Source: CAJCIY01 sp036379355
GTDB taxonomy: Bacteria > Actinomycetota > Actinomycetes > Mycobacteriales > CAJCIY01
Length of the DNA: 56,090 nucleotides
Reading direction: 5' to 3'
Assembly: GCA_036379355.1 (NCBI GenBank)
Contig: DASVGV010000070.1
Coordinates: 1-56,090 of the forward strand
This document shows, piece by piece, positions 7,101 to 15,457 of the stretch (the stretch's first letter is position 1; every line of letters begins with the position of its first letter). The notes beneath the pieces are model-generated. The model saw only the letters and a program-made list of their open reading frames with translations. It did not search any database and was not told the origin of the DNA. The position numbers were made by a program, and so were the translations under genes.

Positions 7101-7942
7101 CGCAGCACCCGCCGCTCGATCGGCAGCTCACCGATGCGACGCATGAGGACATACGCGGCGTACGACACCGCCCCGCCGATCGCGAGGACGACGGCGCCGG
7201 CCGCGGAGTTGTACGCCGTGATCGTGCTGGACTGCGTGGCGAGCAGGAGCAGCACGAGCCACGGCGCGGCCAGGGCGACCCGGGCGGCGTTCACGGTCCA
7301 CGACTGGCGGGCCTCCAGCTCGCCGCGGGTCCGGGCGTCCTCGCGAAGAAACCGCGAGAGGTTCCGGAGCAGACCCCCGAGGTCGGTGCCTCCGACCTCC
7401 CGGGCCAGCCGCAGTGCTTCGACGACCCGGTCGCCGACGGGGTCCGCGAGATCTGCCGCCAGCTGCTCGAGGCAGCGGTCGAAGGACCCGGACGCACGAT
7501 GGGCGTCGGCGAATCGAGCGAACGCGGGGCGCAGCTCGCCCGGCCCGGCCGTACCCAGCGCGGAGAGCGCCTCCGGGAGCGACAGCCCCGCGCGGACGCC
7601 CGACACGAGATGGTCGACGGCCTCAGGCCACGCCTCACGTCGGGCGCGCACACGCACCTTGCCTCGCCGTCGAAGGACCGACCGTGGTGTCAGGGCCGCG
7701 AACACGCCGAAGGCCAGAGCGACCGGGACCGCGCGGCTCACGGCGAGAACCACGACGAACGAGACCATCGCGCCCGCCGCGCTGCCGGCGACCAGTTGCG
7801 CCGGACCGATCCGGTCGACACCCGCGTCGGCGAGCAATCGCTGCAGCCGCCGAGCCGGTCGTGGCCGTGGACGTCGTGCGGCGGCCGGCACCACGAGCAC
7901 GAAGATGCCCAGGCCCAACAGCAGCCCGACGAGGGCGCCCAT
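7097..7942 (-). CDS. tadB: TadB-like inner-membrane platform protein (T2SS F family)
   Basis: The protein has 281 residues from the ATG at 7942, chosen because it begins directly with a hydrophobic helix (MGALVGLLLGLGIFVLVV) and sits 1 bp past the TadA stop. The T2SSF segment is AVDHLVSGVRAGLSLPEALSAL with GGTDLGGLLRNLSRFLRED. Further helices lie near 70-95 and at the C-terminus. TadB and TadC are paralogous and act as a pair. A longer upstream extension in the same frame overlaps tadA and is rejected. Confidence 0.88.
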   Translation of the reverse strand: MGALVGLLLGLGIFVLVVPAAARRPRPRPARRLQRLLADAGVDRIGPAQLVAGSAAGAMVSFVVVLAVSRAVPVALAFGVFAALTPRSVLRRRGKVRVRARREAWPEAVDHLVSGVRAGLSLPEALSALGTAGPGELRPAFARFADAHRASGSFDRCLEQLAADLADPVGDRVVEALRLAREVGGTDLGGLLRNLSRFLREDARTRGELEARQSWTVNAARVALAAPWLVLLLLATQSSTITAYNSAAGAVVLAIGGAVSYAAYVLMRRIGELPIERRVLR

Positions 7943-7943
7943 G

Positions 7944-9191
7944 TCAGCGCCCGGCCCCGGCGAGGAGCTCGGCCAGGTCGCAACCGTGGGCCAGGAAACG
8001 CTCAGCGTGCGGCGGGAAGCCATCGCCACGAACGAGATCCGGCCCCATCCGGCGAAAGATCTGCGAGACCTCGACGACATCCCCTTCGCAGCGCCCTGAC
8101 AAGGCGGCGATCTCCGTGACCCGCCGGGTCCCCGACCCGTCCTTGGCGACGTGCACGACGAGGTCGACCGAGGCGGCGACCGTCGGCAGGACGAAGCCCG
8201 CGGACACGTTCTCGCCGGCGAGCAGCGGCAGCGTGCACAGTTTGGTGATCGCCTCACGCGCCGAGTTGGCGTGGATCGTGGCCATGCCCGGAAGCCCGGC
8301 GTTCAGTGCAATCAAAAGATCGAGCGCCTCTTCCTGCCGGACCTCACCGACGATCAGCCGATCGGGCCTCATGCGAAGGGCCTCGATCACGAGGCGGCGG
8401 AGCCGGATCTCTCCGGTGCCTTCGAGAGACGGCTGCCGGGTCTGCATCGGCACCCAGTCGGCAGCGGGAAGCTGGAGCTCGAACACCTCCTCGCAGCTGA
8501 CCACGCGCTCGTGAGCAGGGATCGCGCCGCACAACGCATTGAGAAGCGTCGTCTTGCCTGCCTGCGTTCCGCCCGCGACGACGACGTTCAGACCCGCGAC
8601 GATGCCGGCTTCGAGGAATCGCGCCGCCTGCTCGGTGATCGAGCCGAGCCGGATGAGTTCGTCCAGCGACGTCACCGTCAGGACGAACTTGCGCACGTTG
8701 ACCGCGAGATGCCGTCCGGTCACCTCGGCGCCCACGACGTGCAGCCGCGAGCCGTCCGGAAGCCGGGCGTCGACGAACGGGCTGCTCACGTCCAGGCGCC
8801 GACCGGAGGTCTTGAGCATGCGCTCGACGAGGTCGGCGACCTGCTGCGCCGACAGGATCACGGTGGTCAGTTCGCTGCGGCCGCCCCGTGCCACGAAGAC
8901 TCGGCCGGGCTCGTTGATCCAGATCTCCTCGACCGAGGGATCGTCGAGGTACGGCTGGAGCGGGCCGAGCCCGGCCACCGCGTCGTAGACGCGGCGGCCG
9001 ACGACCTGCCGCTCGCCCAGCGCCGGCAGCGGGCCGGACAGCGCGCGGTCCTCGTAGTCGGCGAGCACGTCCTCGACGAGCCGCCGCACGTCCTCCGGCT
9101 GAGCGGCAGGGTCCAGCCCGCGGCGGCGCACCAGCTCGCGGACCTCGTCCTCGACGAGCGACAGCGCATCGTCCTGCCGCGTCAGCGTCAC
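7944..9191 (-). CDS. tadA: TadA/CpaF-type secretion ATPase
   Basis: This 415-residue hexameric ATPase powers Tad/Flp pilus assembly on the cytoplasmic membrane face. The N-terminal domain contains YLDDPSVEEIWINEPG, typical of CpaF. Walker A is GGTQAGKTT at about 207-215, the Walker B/Asp region is LRMRPDRLIVGEVRQEE, and the His box is GMATIHANSAREA. The start is GTG at 9191 after a G-rich stretch. A TANNNT hexamer (TAAGGT, minus strand, 9228-9233) about 36 nt upstream is the likely operon promoter. The tad order here is A-B-C-pilin-E-E-G; the CpaE-like ATPase and SAF protein lie about 7 kb away at 16128-18148. Confidence 0.95.
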   Translation of the reverse strand: MTLTRQDDALSLVEDEVRELVRRRGLDPAAQPEDVRRLVEDVLADYEDRALSGPLPALGERQVVGRRVYDAVAGLGPLQPYLDDPSVEEIWINEPGRVFVARGGRSELTTVILSAQQVADLVERMLKTSGRRLDVSSPFVDARLPDGSRLHVVGAEVTGRHLAVNVRKFVLTVTSLDELIRLGSITEQAARFLEAGIVAGLNVVVAGGTQAGKTTLLNALCGAIPAHERVVSCEEVFELQLPAADWVPMQTRQPSLEGTGEIRLRRLVIEALRMRPDRLIVGEVRQEEALDLLIALNAGLPGMATIHANSAREAITKLCTLPLLAGENVSAGFVLPTVAASVDLVVHVAKDGSGTRRVTEIAALSGRCEGDVVEVSQIFRRMGPDLVRGDGFPPHAERFLAHGCDLAELLAGAGR

Positions 9192-9298
9192 GCCGCCCCG
9201 CTCTCATCCGACGTTCAGATTCGGAGGACCTTAGCGGCAATTCGGACAGCCGGAGGTGCCGTCATCCACACCCCGTCACGGAGAGCGACCAGCTCCGG

Positions 9299-9574
9299 TC
9301 AGGAGGCGCAGTCGGTGCAGCAGTCCTCGCCCGGCCGCGCGCGCCGGCTCACGTGCACGACGAGAAAGCACCGGCCGCAGGTGAACTCGTCCCGTTGCAG
9401 GGGCAGCGGGCGGCTGGCCGCGTCGGCGTCCCGCCCTCGCTCGTCCGCCACGAGCGGGAGCTCGTCGTCCTCGTCGTCGTCGGCCCGCGCGAACGTGTGC
9501 GGGAGGGGCGTGAGCATGCCGGCGAGGGCGACCACCTCCTCGGTGGCCGCCTCCTCCCGCAGGGCCGCCGACAT
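9299..9574 (-). CDS. DUF4193-family zinc-ribbon protein
   Basis: The protein has 91 residues from the ATG at 9574, which has an SD (GAGGAGTG). The C-terminal motif DEFTCGRCFLVVHVSRRA followed by CCTDC closely resembles actinobacterial DUF4193 proteins, which carry DEFTCxRCFLVHH and a second CxxC, presumably binding zinc. The middle is strongly acidic (ADDDEDDELP), also a family trait. Function is unknown. Here the second pair reads CCTDC, giving one extra Cys. It is transcribed away from the lipoprotein gene at 9716. Confidence 0.75.
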   Translation of the reverse strand: MSAALREEAATEEVVALAGMLTPLPHTFARADDDEDDELPLVADERGRDADAASRPLPLQRDEFTCGRCFLVVHVSRRARPGEDCCTDCAS

Positions 9575-9715
9575 CACTCCTCGGGCATCGTCGCCGGCCC
9601 GGGCGGCATGACTGCCCCGGTCGGGTGAGAGCGGCGATCGGGCCGGCTGCTGGCGCGTTCGTCCGCCCGGTGCCACCATGCGAGACGGCGCCAACACGGG
9701 GCAGGGGGAGGCGTC

Positions 9716-10825
9716 ATGCGGGTTCCCACGGCAGTCGGATTCCTCGCCGTATGTACCGCCCTTGCCGGCTGCGGCACGGTAGTCACGAGCAACGGCCCGG
9801 GTGGCGACCCAGCCGGCGCCGCCGTCGTCGCCCCGGCCAGCGCGAACCCGGGCGATGCGAGCGTCACGGTGGGCGCCGACGGCGCGTCCGGCCCGCTGAC
9901 GCCGCTCACCCGGCGCGCGTCCGGCTCGGTCACCCTGCGGCTGTTCACCACGCCCTCGAGCACGGCCAGCAGCTGCGCGGGCAGTGGCTGCCTGCCGAGC
10001 CCGTGCCCGACCACCCAGCAGCTGGTCACCGAGCTGTCGACGCCGGCCATGGTGGCGATACTCAACAGCTCGGTCATCGCGCCACCAGGCACGCCGCTCG
10101 CCCTGCTCGAGACCCTGCCGGCCACCGGCGGTACGGCCCCGACGACCGTCGGCACCCCCGAGGCGAGCCCCGTCCAGGTCGTGGCGGTGCGCGCGGCCGA
10201 CGGGGTTGCCCGGGTGACGATGACGACCGCGGACGGCAGCGACGAGGCGGCGCCGGTCCAGAACCTGGTCACGCTGGCCGTGCCCGGCACATCGATGACC
10301 GGGCAGCTGGTCGCGTACGACTCGTCGAATCACCCGCTGGCCACGGTCCCGTTGCCCGCGCCGTTCACGGCCGAGACGCCGGCCTGCCACGTGCCGCCGA
10401 CCGTGACCGCGCCCCCGCCGGGACTGCAGCAGACGATGCCGGCACCCGGGCCGCAGCCGACCGACCCGGCCACGGCCACCCAGGGCGTCGAAGCGGCGTA
10501 CCACACCGCCTTCACTGCCGTGTCCGGGCAGCCGCCGTACGCGTCGCTGGACGGGGTCCAGGACGGCCAGGACCTGCACGGCGCGCTCGACCAGCTGCGC
10601 AGGAACTTCGCCACGGCCGCCGCCACCGCGTCGGTCGTGGTCGGCAGGGTCGTCTTCACCTCGCCGACCACGGCGACCGCCCAGTTCACGCTCTCTTACC
10701 AGGACGGGTTGCCGTACGGCACCCACATCGGGGACGCGGTGCTCGAGAGCGGGCACTGGCTGGTGGCCCGGGACACGTACTGCGCCGTGCTCGCTTTCGG
10801 CGGCGCGACCTGTCCCCCCGGCTGA
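9716..10825 (+). CDS. Putative lipoprotein, unknown function
   Basis: The protein has 369 residues with a lipoprotein signal: MRVPTAVGFLAVCTALAGC, lipobox LAGC with Cys19. It would be anchored on the outer face of the membrane. A flexible Ala/Gly/Pro stretch follows, then two regions: one with paired Cys (CAGSGCLPSPC), and, after a Pro-rich linker (about 220-250), a C-terminal domain with YHTAFTAVSGQPPY that resembles the NTF2-like folds of actinobacterial lipoproteins. That fold is an inference. A strong SD (GGGGGAGG) precedes the ATG. It converges on pruA, 12 bp away, and is not obviously linked to a pathway. Confidence 0.75.
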   Translation: MRVPTAVGFLAVCTALAGCGTVVTSNGPGGDPAGAAVVAPASANPGDASVTVGADGASGPLTPLTRRASGSVTLRLFTTPSSTASSCAGSGCLPSPCPTTQQLVTELSTPAMVAILNSSVIAPPGTPLALLETLPATGGTAPTTVGTPEASPVQVVAVRAADGVARVTMTTADGSDEAAPVQNLVTLAVPGTSMTGQLVAYDSSNHPLATVPLPAPFTAETPACHVPPTVTAPPPGLQQTMPAPGPQPTDPATATQGVEAAYHTAFTAVSGQPPYASLDGVQDGQDLHGALDQLRRNFATAAATASVVVGRVVFTSPTTATAQFTLSYQDGLPYGTHIGDAVLESGHWLVARDTYCAVLAFGGATCPPG

Positions 10826-10837
10826 CGCGCAGCGGGC

Positions 10838-12472
10838 TCAGACGCCCTGGTGCGGGTAACGCCAGTCTCGCGCGGGCACGGTCGACTCCTTGATCGACCG
10901 CGGTGACGTCCAGCGCAGCAGGTTCAGCACCGACCCGGCCTTGTCGTTCGTCCCGCTCGCCCGGCCGCCCCCGAACGGCTGCTGGCCGACCACCGCGCCG
11001 GTCGGCTTGTCATTGATGTAGAAGTTGCCGGCGGAGAACCGCAGCACCCGCTGCGCCTCCTCGATCGCCACCCGGTCGGTGGCGAAGAACGCGCCCGTGA
11101 GCGCGTACGGGGCGGCGTCGGCCGCCTGCAGCATGGTGACCGCGTACTCGGCCTCGTCGTAGACCCGAACGGCGAGCACCGGGCCGAAGAACTCCGTGGT
11201 GAACACCTCGTGCGCCGGGTCGGCGCACACCACGATGGTCGGCTGCACGAAGTACCCGTCGCGGTCGTCGGCGGTCCCTCCGGCGAGGACCTCCACGGTC
11301 GGGTCGTCCCGCAGCCGGCCCAGCACGCCGCGCAGGCGCTCGAACGCCCGCCGGTCGATGACCGCACCGCCGAAGTTGGTCCAGTCCGTGACGTCGCCGT
11401 ACGCCACCTCCTCCGCGCCGGCGACCAGCGCTTCGCGAACCCCCTGCTGCCACAGGGTTTTCGGCACGTACGCCCGTGAGGCTGCAGAACACTTCTGCCC
11501 CTGGTACTCGAACGCGCCCCGCAGCAGGGCGACGACGAGCGCGTCCGGATCGGCCGACGCGTGCGCGATCACGAAGTCCTTGCCGCCGGTCTCGCCGACG
11601 AGCCGCGGATAGGTGCGGTAGCCGTCGATGTGCTCGCCGACGGTCCGCCACAGGTGCTGGAACGTCGCGGTGGAACCGGTGAAGTGCACACCGGCAAGGT
11701 CGGGATGGGTGAGGGCGACGTCGCTGACCGCCGGCCCGGTGCCGTGGACGAGGTTGATCACACCCGGCGGCAGGCCGGCCGCCTCCAGCAGCCGCAGCGT
11801 GTGGTGGGCGGCCAGCGCCTGGGTCGGCGACGGCTTCCACACGACGGTGTTGCCCATGAGCGCCGGGGCGGTCGGCAGGTTGCCGGAGATCGCGGTGAAG
11901 TTGAACGGCGTGATGGCGAGCACGAACCCCTCCAGCGAGCGCTGGTCGAGCCGGTTCCACGTGCCCGGCACCGACGCGGGGTGCTCGTCGTAGACCTGCT
12001 CGGCGAAGCCGACGTTCCAGCGCCAGAAGTCCGCGAGCTCGCACGCCGCGTCGATCTCCGCCTGGTAGCAGGTCTTGGACTGGCCAAGCATGGTGGCGGC
12101 GTTGAGGGTGTCGCGCCAGGGTCCGGAGAGCAGGTCTGCCGCCCGGAGAAGGACGGCGGCCCGCTGCGCGAACAGCGTCTCCCGCCATCCCGGGGCCGCG
12201 GCGCGGGCGGCCTCGACGGCCTGGGCGACCTCCTCGGCAGTGGCCTCCCGGATGCGGCCGAGCACGTGCTCGTGCCGATCCGGCCGGACCACGTCGATCT
12301 CGTCTCCGTTGCCCACGAACTGTCGCCCCGCGACCGTGTGGGTCAGGTCGGCCGGCCCGTCCGAGAGGAACGCGGAGAGCCTGTGCTGCAAAGACTTCTG
12401 CTCGTTCGTACCCGGCGCGTACGAACGGACCGGCTCGTTGTACGGCTTCGGGACGGCGGGACGGGAGTCCAT
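10838..12472 (-). CDS. pruA: L-glutamate gamma-semialdehyde (1-pyrroline-5-carboxylate) dehydrogenase
   Basis: The enzyme oxidises glutamate semialdehyde to glutamate with NAD+, the second step of proline catabolism. From the ATG at 12472 it has 544 residues, the normal length of monofunctional PruA. The catalytic Cys is in EYQGQKCSAASRAYVP and the general-base Glu in LVGETGGKDF. FNFTAISGNLPTAPALMGNTVVWKPS and the C-terminal GQQPFGGGRASGTNDKAGS are diagnostic. The SD GGAAGG lies 8 nt before the ATG. Proline dehydrogenase is not in the window. DUF6912 ends 40 bp upstream on the same strand, so it may be co-transcribed. Confidence 0.95.
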   Translation of the reverse strand: MDSRPAVPKPYNEPVRSYAPGTNEQKSLQHRLSAFLSDGPADLTHTVAGRQFVGNGDEIDVVRPDRHEHVLGRIREATAEEVAQAVEAARAAAPGWRETLFAQRAAVLLRAADLLSGPWRDTLNAATMLGQSKTCYQAEIDAACELADFWRWNVGFAEQVYDEHPASVPGTWNRLDQRSLEGFVLAITPFNFTAISGNLPTAPALMGNTVVWKPSPTQALAAHHTLRLLEAAGLPPGVINLVHGTGPAVSDVALTHPDLAGVHFTGSTATFQHLWRTVGEHIDGYRTYPRLVGETGGKDFVIAHASADPDALVVALLRGAFEYQGQKCSAASRAYVPKTLWQQGVREALVAGAEEVAYGDVTDWTNFGGAVIDRRAFERLRGVLGRLRDDPTVEVLAGGTADDRDGYFVQPTIVVCADPAHEVFTTEFFGPVLAVRVYDEAEYAVTMLQAADAAPYALTGAFFATDRVAIEEAQRVLRFSAGNFYINDKPTGAVVGQQPFGGGRASGTNDKAGSVLNLLRWTSPRSIKESTVPARDWRYPHQGV

Positions 12473-12512
12473 GGCTCGATCCTTCCACCGCCCGCCGGCC
12501 GGCGCCGGGCCG

Positions 12513-12974
12513 TCACAGGTCGCGGAGCTCCTGGGTGGCGTACCACAGCAGCTCGTGGGCCTCGGCCTCGCCGACGGTGAACTCCGCGTCGTCGTCGCCC
12601 AGGTCGGCGGGGTCGACGGCCGCCGCCGCGGCGCGGACCGCCTGCTCGGCCGCGGCGTCGTCGACCAGGCCGGCGGCAACCGAACCCCACGGCACGGGCT
12701 CCTCGACGCGTACGGCACCCTCGTCGAGGTCGTCGCGGACGACGGCCTCCGCGTCGACGGCGAGGACCACCCGTCGCGCCTCGGCGCCGTCCAGGAGGCG
12801 CAGAGACGCCCGGGCAGCGCGCCCGGTGGCGGCGTACTCGAGCTCCTCGTCGTCGCCGACGTACCACTGCCGGAGACCGGGAGTCACGGCGTACCCGGTC
12901 ACCGGGCCCGGCACCTGCCCCGCCGCCTGCCACGCCCGCAGCAGCGGCAGCGACGCGGGCACGTAGACGCGCAC
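12513..12974 (-). CDS. DUF6912-family protein
   Basis: The protein has 153 residues from the GTG at 12974, which starts MRVYVPASLPLLR and lies 2 bp past the patatin stop. Conserved features of this actinobacterial family are GYAVTPGLRQWY, the acidic EELEYAA segment, and the C-terminal EAHELLWYATQELRDL. There is no signal peptide or membrane segment, so it is cytoplasmic. Function is unknown. Its position between pruA and a lipase/acyltransferase pair is the only clue to its role. Confidence 0.75.
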   Translation of the reverse strand: MRVYVPASLPLLRAWQAAGQVPGPVTGYAVTPGLRQWYVGDDEELEYAATGRAARASLRLLDGAEARRVVLAVDAEAVVRDDLDEGAVRVEEPVPWGSVAAGLVDDAAAEQAVRAAAAAVDPADLGDDDAEFTVGEAEAHELLWYATQELRDL

Positions 12975-12976
12975 GG

Positions 12977-13939
12977 TCAGCCGGCCACCGACGCGTCGGC
13001 CTGCAGGGCGTCGCGCGACGTGCGCAGCGAGGTCTCGAAGACCTGCTCGCGCCGGGACGGGTCCATGAGGTTCGCGCCGATGGCCCGCAGGTCCGCGGGC
13101 CCCGGGCCGAGCAGCACGACCTCGGTGCCGGTACGGCGCACGCGCGCCGCCTCCCTTGTGAGGCGGCGGGTGACCAGCCGCCGGACGTGCCGCTCCAGCC
13201 TGGCTGCCACGCTGGTCGGCTCGTCGAAGTCGAACGACGTCATCGGCGACAGGACGTAGACCGTGTCCAGCTCGAGCGGAAGGACGAGGTCGAGCGACGT
13301 CGGCGAGCAGGCGCCGCCGTCCACGTAGCGCCGGCCGCCGATGACCTGTGGCGCGAACCACCCGGGGATCGCGCAGGACGCCATCACCGCCTCCGACAGG
13401 CGGGCACGCGGCGAGCCGCCGCGCCCGAACGGGACGCGCTTCCCGGTCTCGTAGTCCATCGCCACCACCCACGTGTTCGGGTGCGGCGCCCACGCGTGCT
13501 CACCCGCTGGCGCCACGGCGTCGACCAGCTCGCCGACCGGCGCCAGGGAGCCGCGACCCTGCGGCAGCACCGACGACAGCACCGCCATCGGGGTCATCTT
13601 CCAGGGATGGATCGTGGCGGCGAACAGCAGGCTCTTGCTGCCGAGCTTGAGTCTGGGCAGCGGCGGCAGCGCGCCACCGGTGTCGTGGTCGTAGTCGTAG
13701 TCGACCTGCGGGTCGTCGGGCCCGGGGGTGCCGGCCTGCTGGTTCACCAGTGACTCGGTGCCGACGCCGCACCCGAGGGTGGCCGCGAGGACCGAGCCCG
13801 CGGAGGTGCCGACGAGGACCTCGGCGGCCCGAGGGTCGAGGCCGGTGACCTCCTCGAGCGCGCGGAGCGCTCCGATCGTCCATGCGGCGCCGAGCACGCC
13901 ACCGGCGCCGAGGACGATCCCGAACCGGCGCTCAGGCAT
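12977..13939 (-). CDS. Patatin-like phospholipase / lipid acyl hydrolase
   Basis: The protein has 320 residues. The oxyanion motif GAGGVLGAAW is at 11-20, the nucleophile elbow is G44-T-S46-A-G48, and the catalytic Asp is in YVDGGACSPTS. These define the Ser-Asp dyad of the patatin family, which hydrolyses acyl esters in phospholipids or neutral lipids. There is no signal peptide, so it is cytoplasmic. The ATG at 13939 overlaps the end of the wax ester synthase/DGAT gene by 8 bp. The pairing suggests a lipid-storage turnover unit, one enzyme esterifying and the other hydrolysing; this is inference. Confidence 0.9.
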   Translation of the reverse strand: MPERRFGIVLGAGGVLGAAWTIGALRALEEVTGLDPRAAEVLVGTSAGSVLAATLGCGVGTESLVNQQAGTPGPDDPQVDYDYDHDTGGALPPLPRLKLGSKSLLFAATIHPWKMTPMAVLSSVLPQGRGSLAPVGELVDAVAPAGEHAWAPHPNTWVVAMDYETGKRVPFGRGGSPRARLSEAVMASCAIPGWFAPQVIGGRRYVDGGACSPTSLDLVLPLELDTVYVLSPMTSFDFDEPTSVAARLERHVRRLVTRRLTREAARVRRTGTEVVLLGPGPADLRAIGANLMDPSRREQVFETSLRTSRDALQADASVAG

Positions 13940-15350
13940 GACGTCTCCCCGGCACTGTGGCCACCAGCTCCTCCACGGCATCGCCGATGCACTGGGCGAG
14001 TACGTCCACGTCCGGCATCGCGTCCCGGTCGGCGTTCAACCCGTAGAACACGCCGCCGTTGTACGACGTCACTCCGATGCAGACCGCCTGCCCCTTCGCG
14101 AGCGGGACCACCGGGTAGACCGACTCCATCGGCGCACCCGCGGCGTACAGCGGGAACTGGGGTCCCGGCACGTTGGTGACGACGAGGTTGAACAGCCGCC
14201 GGGTGAGGCTGGACGCGAGCCGCGCGCCGAGGGCGTGCAGCGTCGGCGGCGCGAACCCGGACAGGGCGATGATCGCGTCCGCACCCATGGTCTGGTTCTG
14301 CTCCTTCACCCCCTGCATCGCGTACGAGACCTGCGTGAGGCGCACGACGGGGTTGGGCTCCCCCACCGGAAGGTCCACGAAGTACGAGGAGACCTTGTTG
14401 CCGCCGTCCCCCGCGGCGCCGCTCGGGCGCACGCTGACCGGCACCATCGCGCGCAGGCTGGTGCGGCCCGTCACCGGCTCGCCGCGGGTCAACAGCCAGG
14501 CACGCAGGCCGCCGGCGACGGCCGCGAGAACCACGTCGTTGACGGTGCCCCCGTGAACCTGACGGACCCGCTTGTAGTCCTCGAGCGCGGTGGCGCACAT
14601 GCCGTAGCGCCGTTGCCGGCCGATGTCGGCGTTCAGCGGGCTGTCGGGTGCCTGCCGCAGACCGATCCGGGCGGCCGACAGCAGGCCGGATGCGGCGTCC
14701 AGCGCGCGGCCGGACAGCGCCTTGGCGTCGACGACGCCGCTGCGCACGGCGTCCACGGCGACCAGCGGCCGGCGCACCACGTCGCGGAGCGCGCCGGCCA
14801 CCAGCTGCACGCGGCCAGGCTCGCGTCCGGGCTGCCACGGGTCGTGCTCGGTCTGCCGCGGTTCGGGCGTCGTGTCGAGGATCAGCGCGCCGATGTCCAT
14901 CGCCGACCGGCCGTCGACCATGGCGTGGTGGGTCTTGGTGATCAGCGCAATGCGGCCCTCCGCGAGGCCCTCCACGAGGTAGATCTCCCACAGCGGCCTG
15001 TCACGATCGAGTGGTCGGGACATCAGCCGCCCGACGAGCTCGCGCAGCTGCGCGTCGCTGCCCGGACGCGGCAGCGCCGACCGGCGGACGTGGTAGGTGA
15101 CGTCGAAGTCGACGTCATCGACCCACACGGGGTTCGCGAGATGGCCCGGCACCCCGCGGACTCGCTGCCGGTATCGGGGGAACAGGTCGATCCGTTCCTC
15201 GATGATCGAGACGATCCGCTCGTAGTCGACCGGGGCATCCGACGGCGGCGAGAAGACGGCGACCCCGCCGACGTGCATCGGCGTCGTCGGCTCCTCGAGA
15301 TAGAGGAAGCTCACGTCGAGCGGGCTGAGCCGCTCCGTCGCGCCTGCCAC
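13932..15350 (-). CDS. Wax ester synthase / diacylglycerol O-acyltransferase (WS/DGAT)
   Basis: The enzyme transfers acyl groups from acyl-CoA to fatty alcohols or diacylglycerol, making wax esters or triacylglycerol at the membrane/lipid droplet surface. The catalytic HHxxxDG (HHAMVDG) lies near residues 141-147. The N-terminal LSPLDVSFLYLE and later NxVVTNVPGP-like (VVTNVPGPQFPLYA) regions are family signatures. At 472 residues the length is normal. The GTG at 15350 is preferred because the SD GGAGG lies 6 nt before it; a GTG at 15356 would leave no spacing. It is the first gene of the WS/DGAT-patatin-DUF6912 unit. Confidence 0.92.
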   Translation of the reverse strand: MAGATERLSPLDVSFLYLEEPTTPMHVGGVAVFSPPSDAPVDYERIVSIIEERIDLFPRYRQRVRGVPGHLANPVWVDDVDFDVTYHVRRSALPRPGSDAQLRELVGRLMSRPLDRDRPLWEIYLVEGLAEGRIALITKTHHAMVDGRSAMDIGALILDTTPEPRQTEHDPWQPGREPGRVQLVAGALRDVVRRPLVAVDAVRSGVVDAKALSGRALDAASGLLSAARIGLRQAPDSPLNADIGRQRRYGMCATALEDYKRVRQVHGGTVNDVVLAAVAGGLRAWLLTRGEPVTGRTSLRAMVPVSVRPSGAAGDGGNKVSSYFVDLPVGEPNPVVRLTQVSYAMQGVKEQNQTMGADAIIALSGFAPPTLHALGARLASSLTRRLFNLVVTNVPGPQFPLYAAGAPMESVYPVVPLAKGQAVCIGVTSYNGGVFYGLNADRDAMPDVDVLAQCIGDAVEELVATVPGRRHA

Positions 15351-15400
15351 GGCCACCCTCCTCGTTCCCGGGTTGCAGCGCGCGCACTGCTTCCCCTCGC

Positions 15401-15440
15401 GCCCGGATCACCGGGCACGCGGCCGTCCCGTTCGGGACGG
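15401..15440. terminator. Tandem stem-loops between HAD gene and WS/DGAT
   Basis: Two GC stems occur: GCCCGG-ATCA-CCGGGC (15401-15416) and CCGTCCCG-TT-CGGGACGG (15423-15440). They lie just past the HAD gene stop (15458, minus strand) and about 50 bp before the WS/DGAT start. No T-run follows, so they may be a GC-rich actinobacterial terminator or dyad operators. Confidence 0.4.
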
Positions 15441-15457
15441 GTCATCGTGACATGCGC

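Noticed and set aside
9299..10756. 485-codon minus frame covering the lipoprotein
   Set aside because: Only the last 91 codons show a family signature (DUF4193); the rest is the antisense of the lipoprotein gene.
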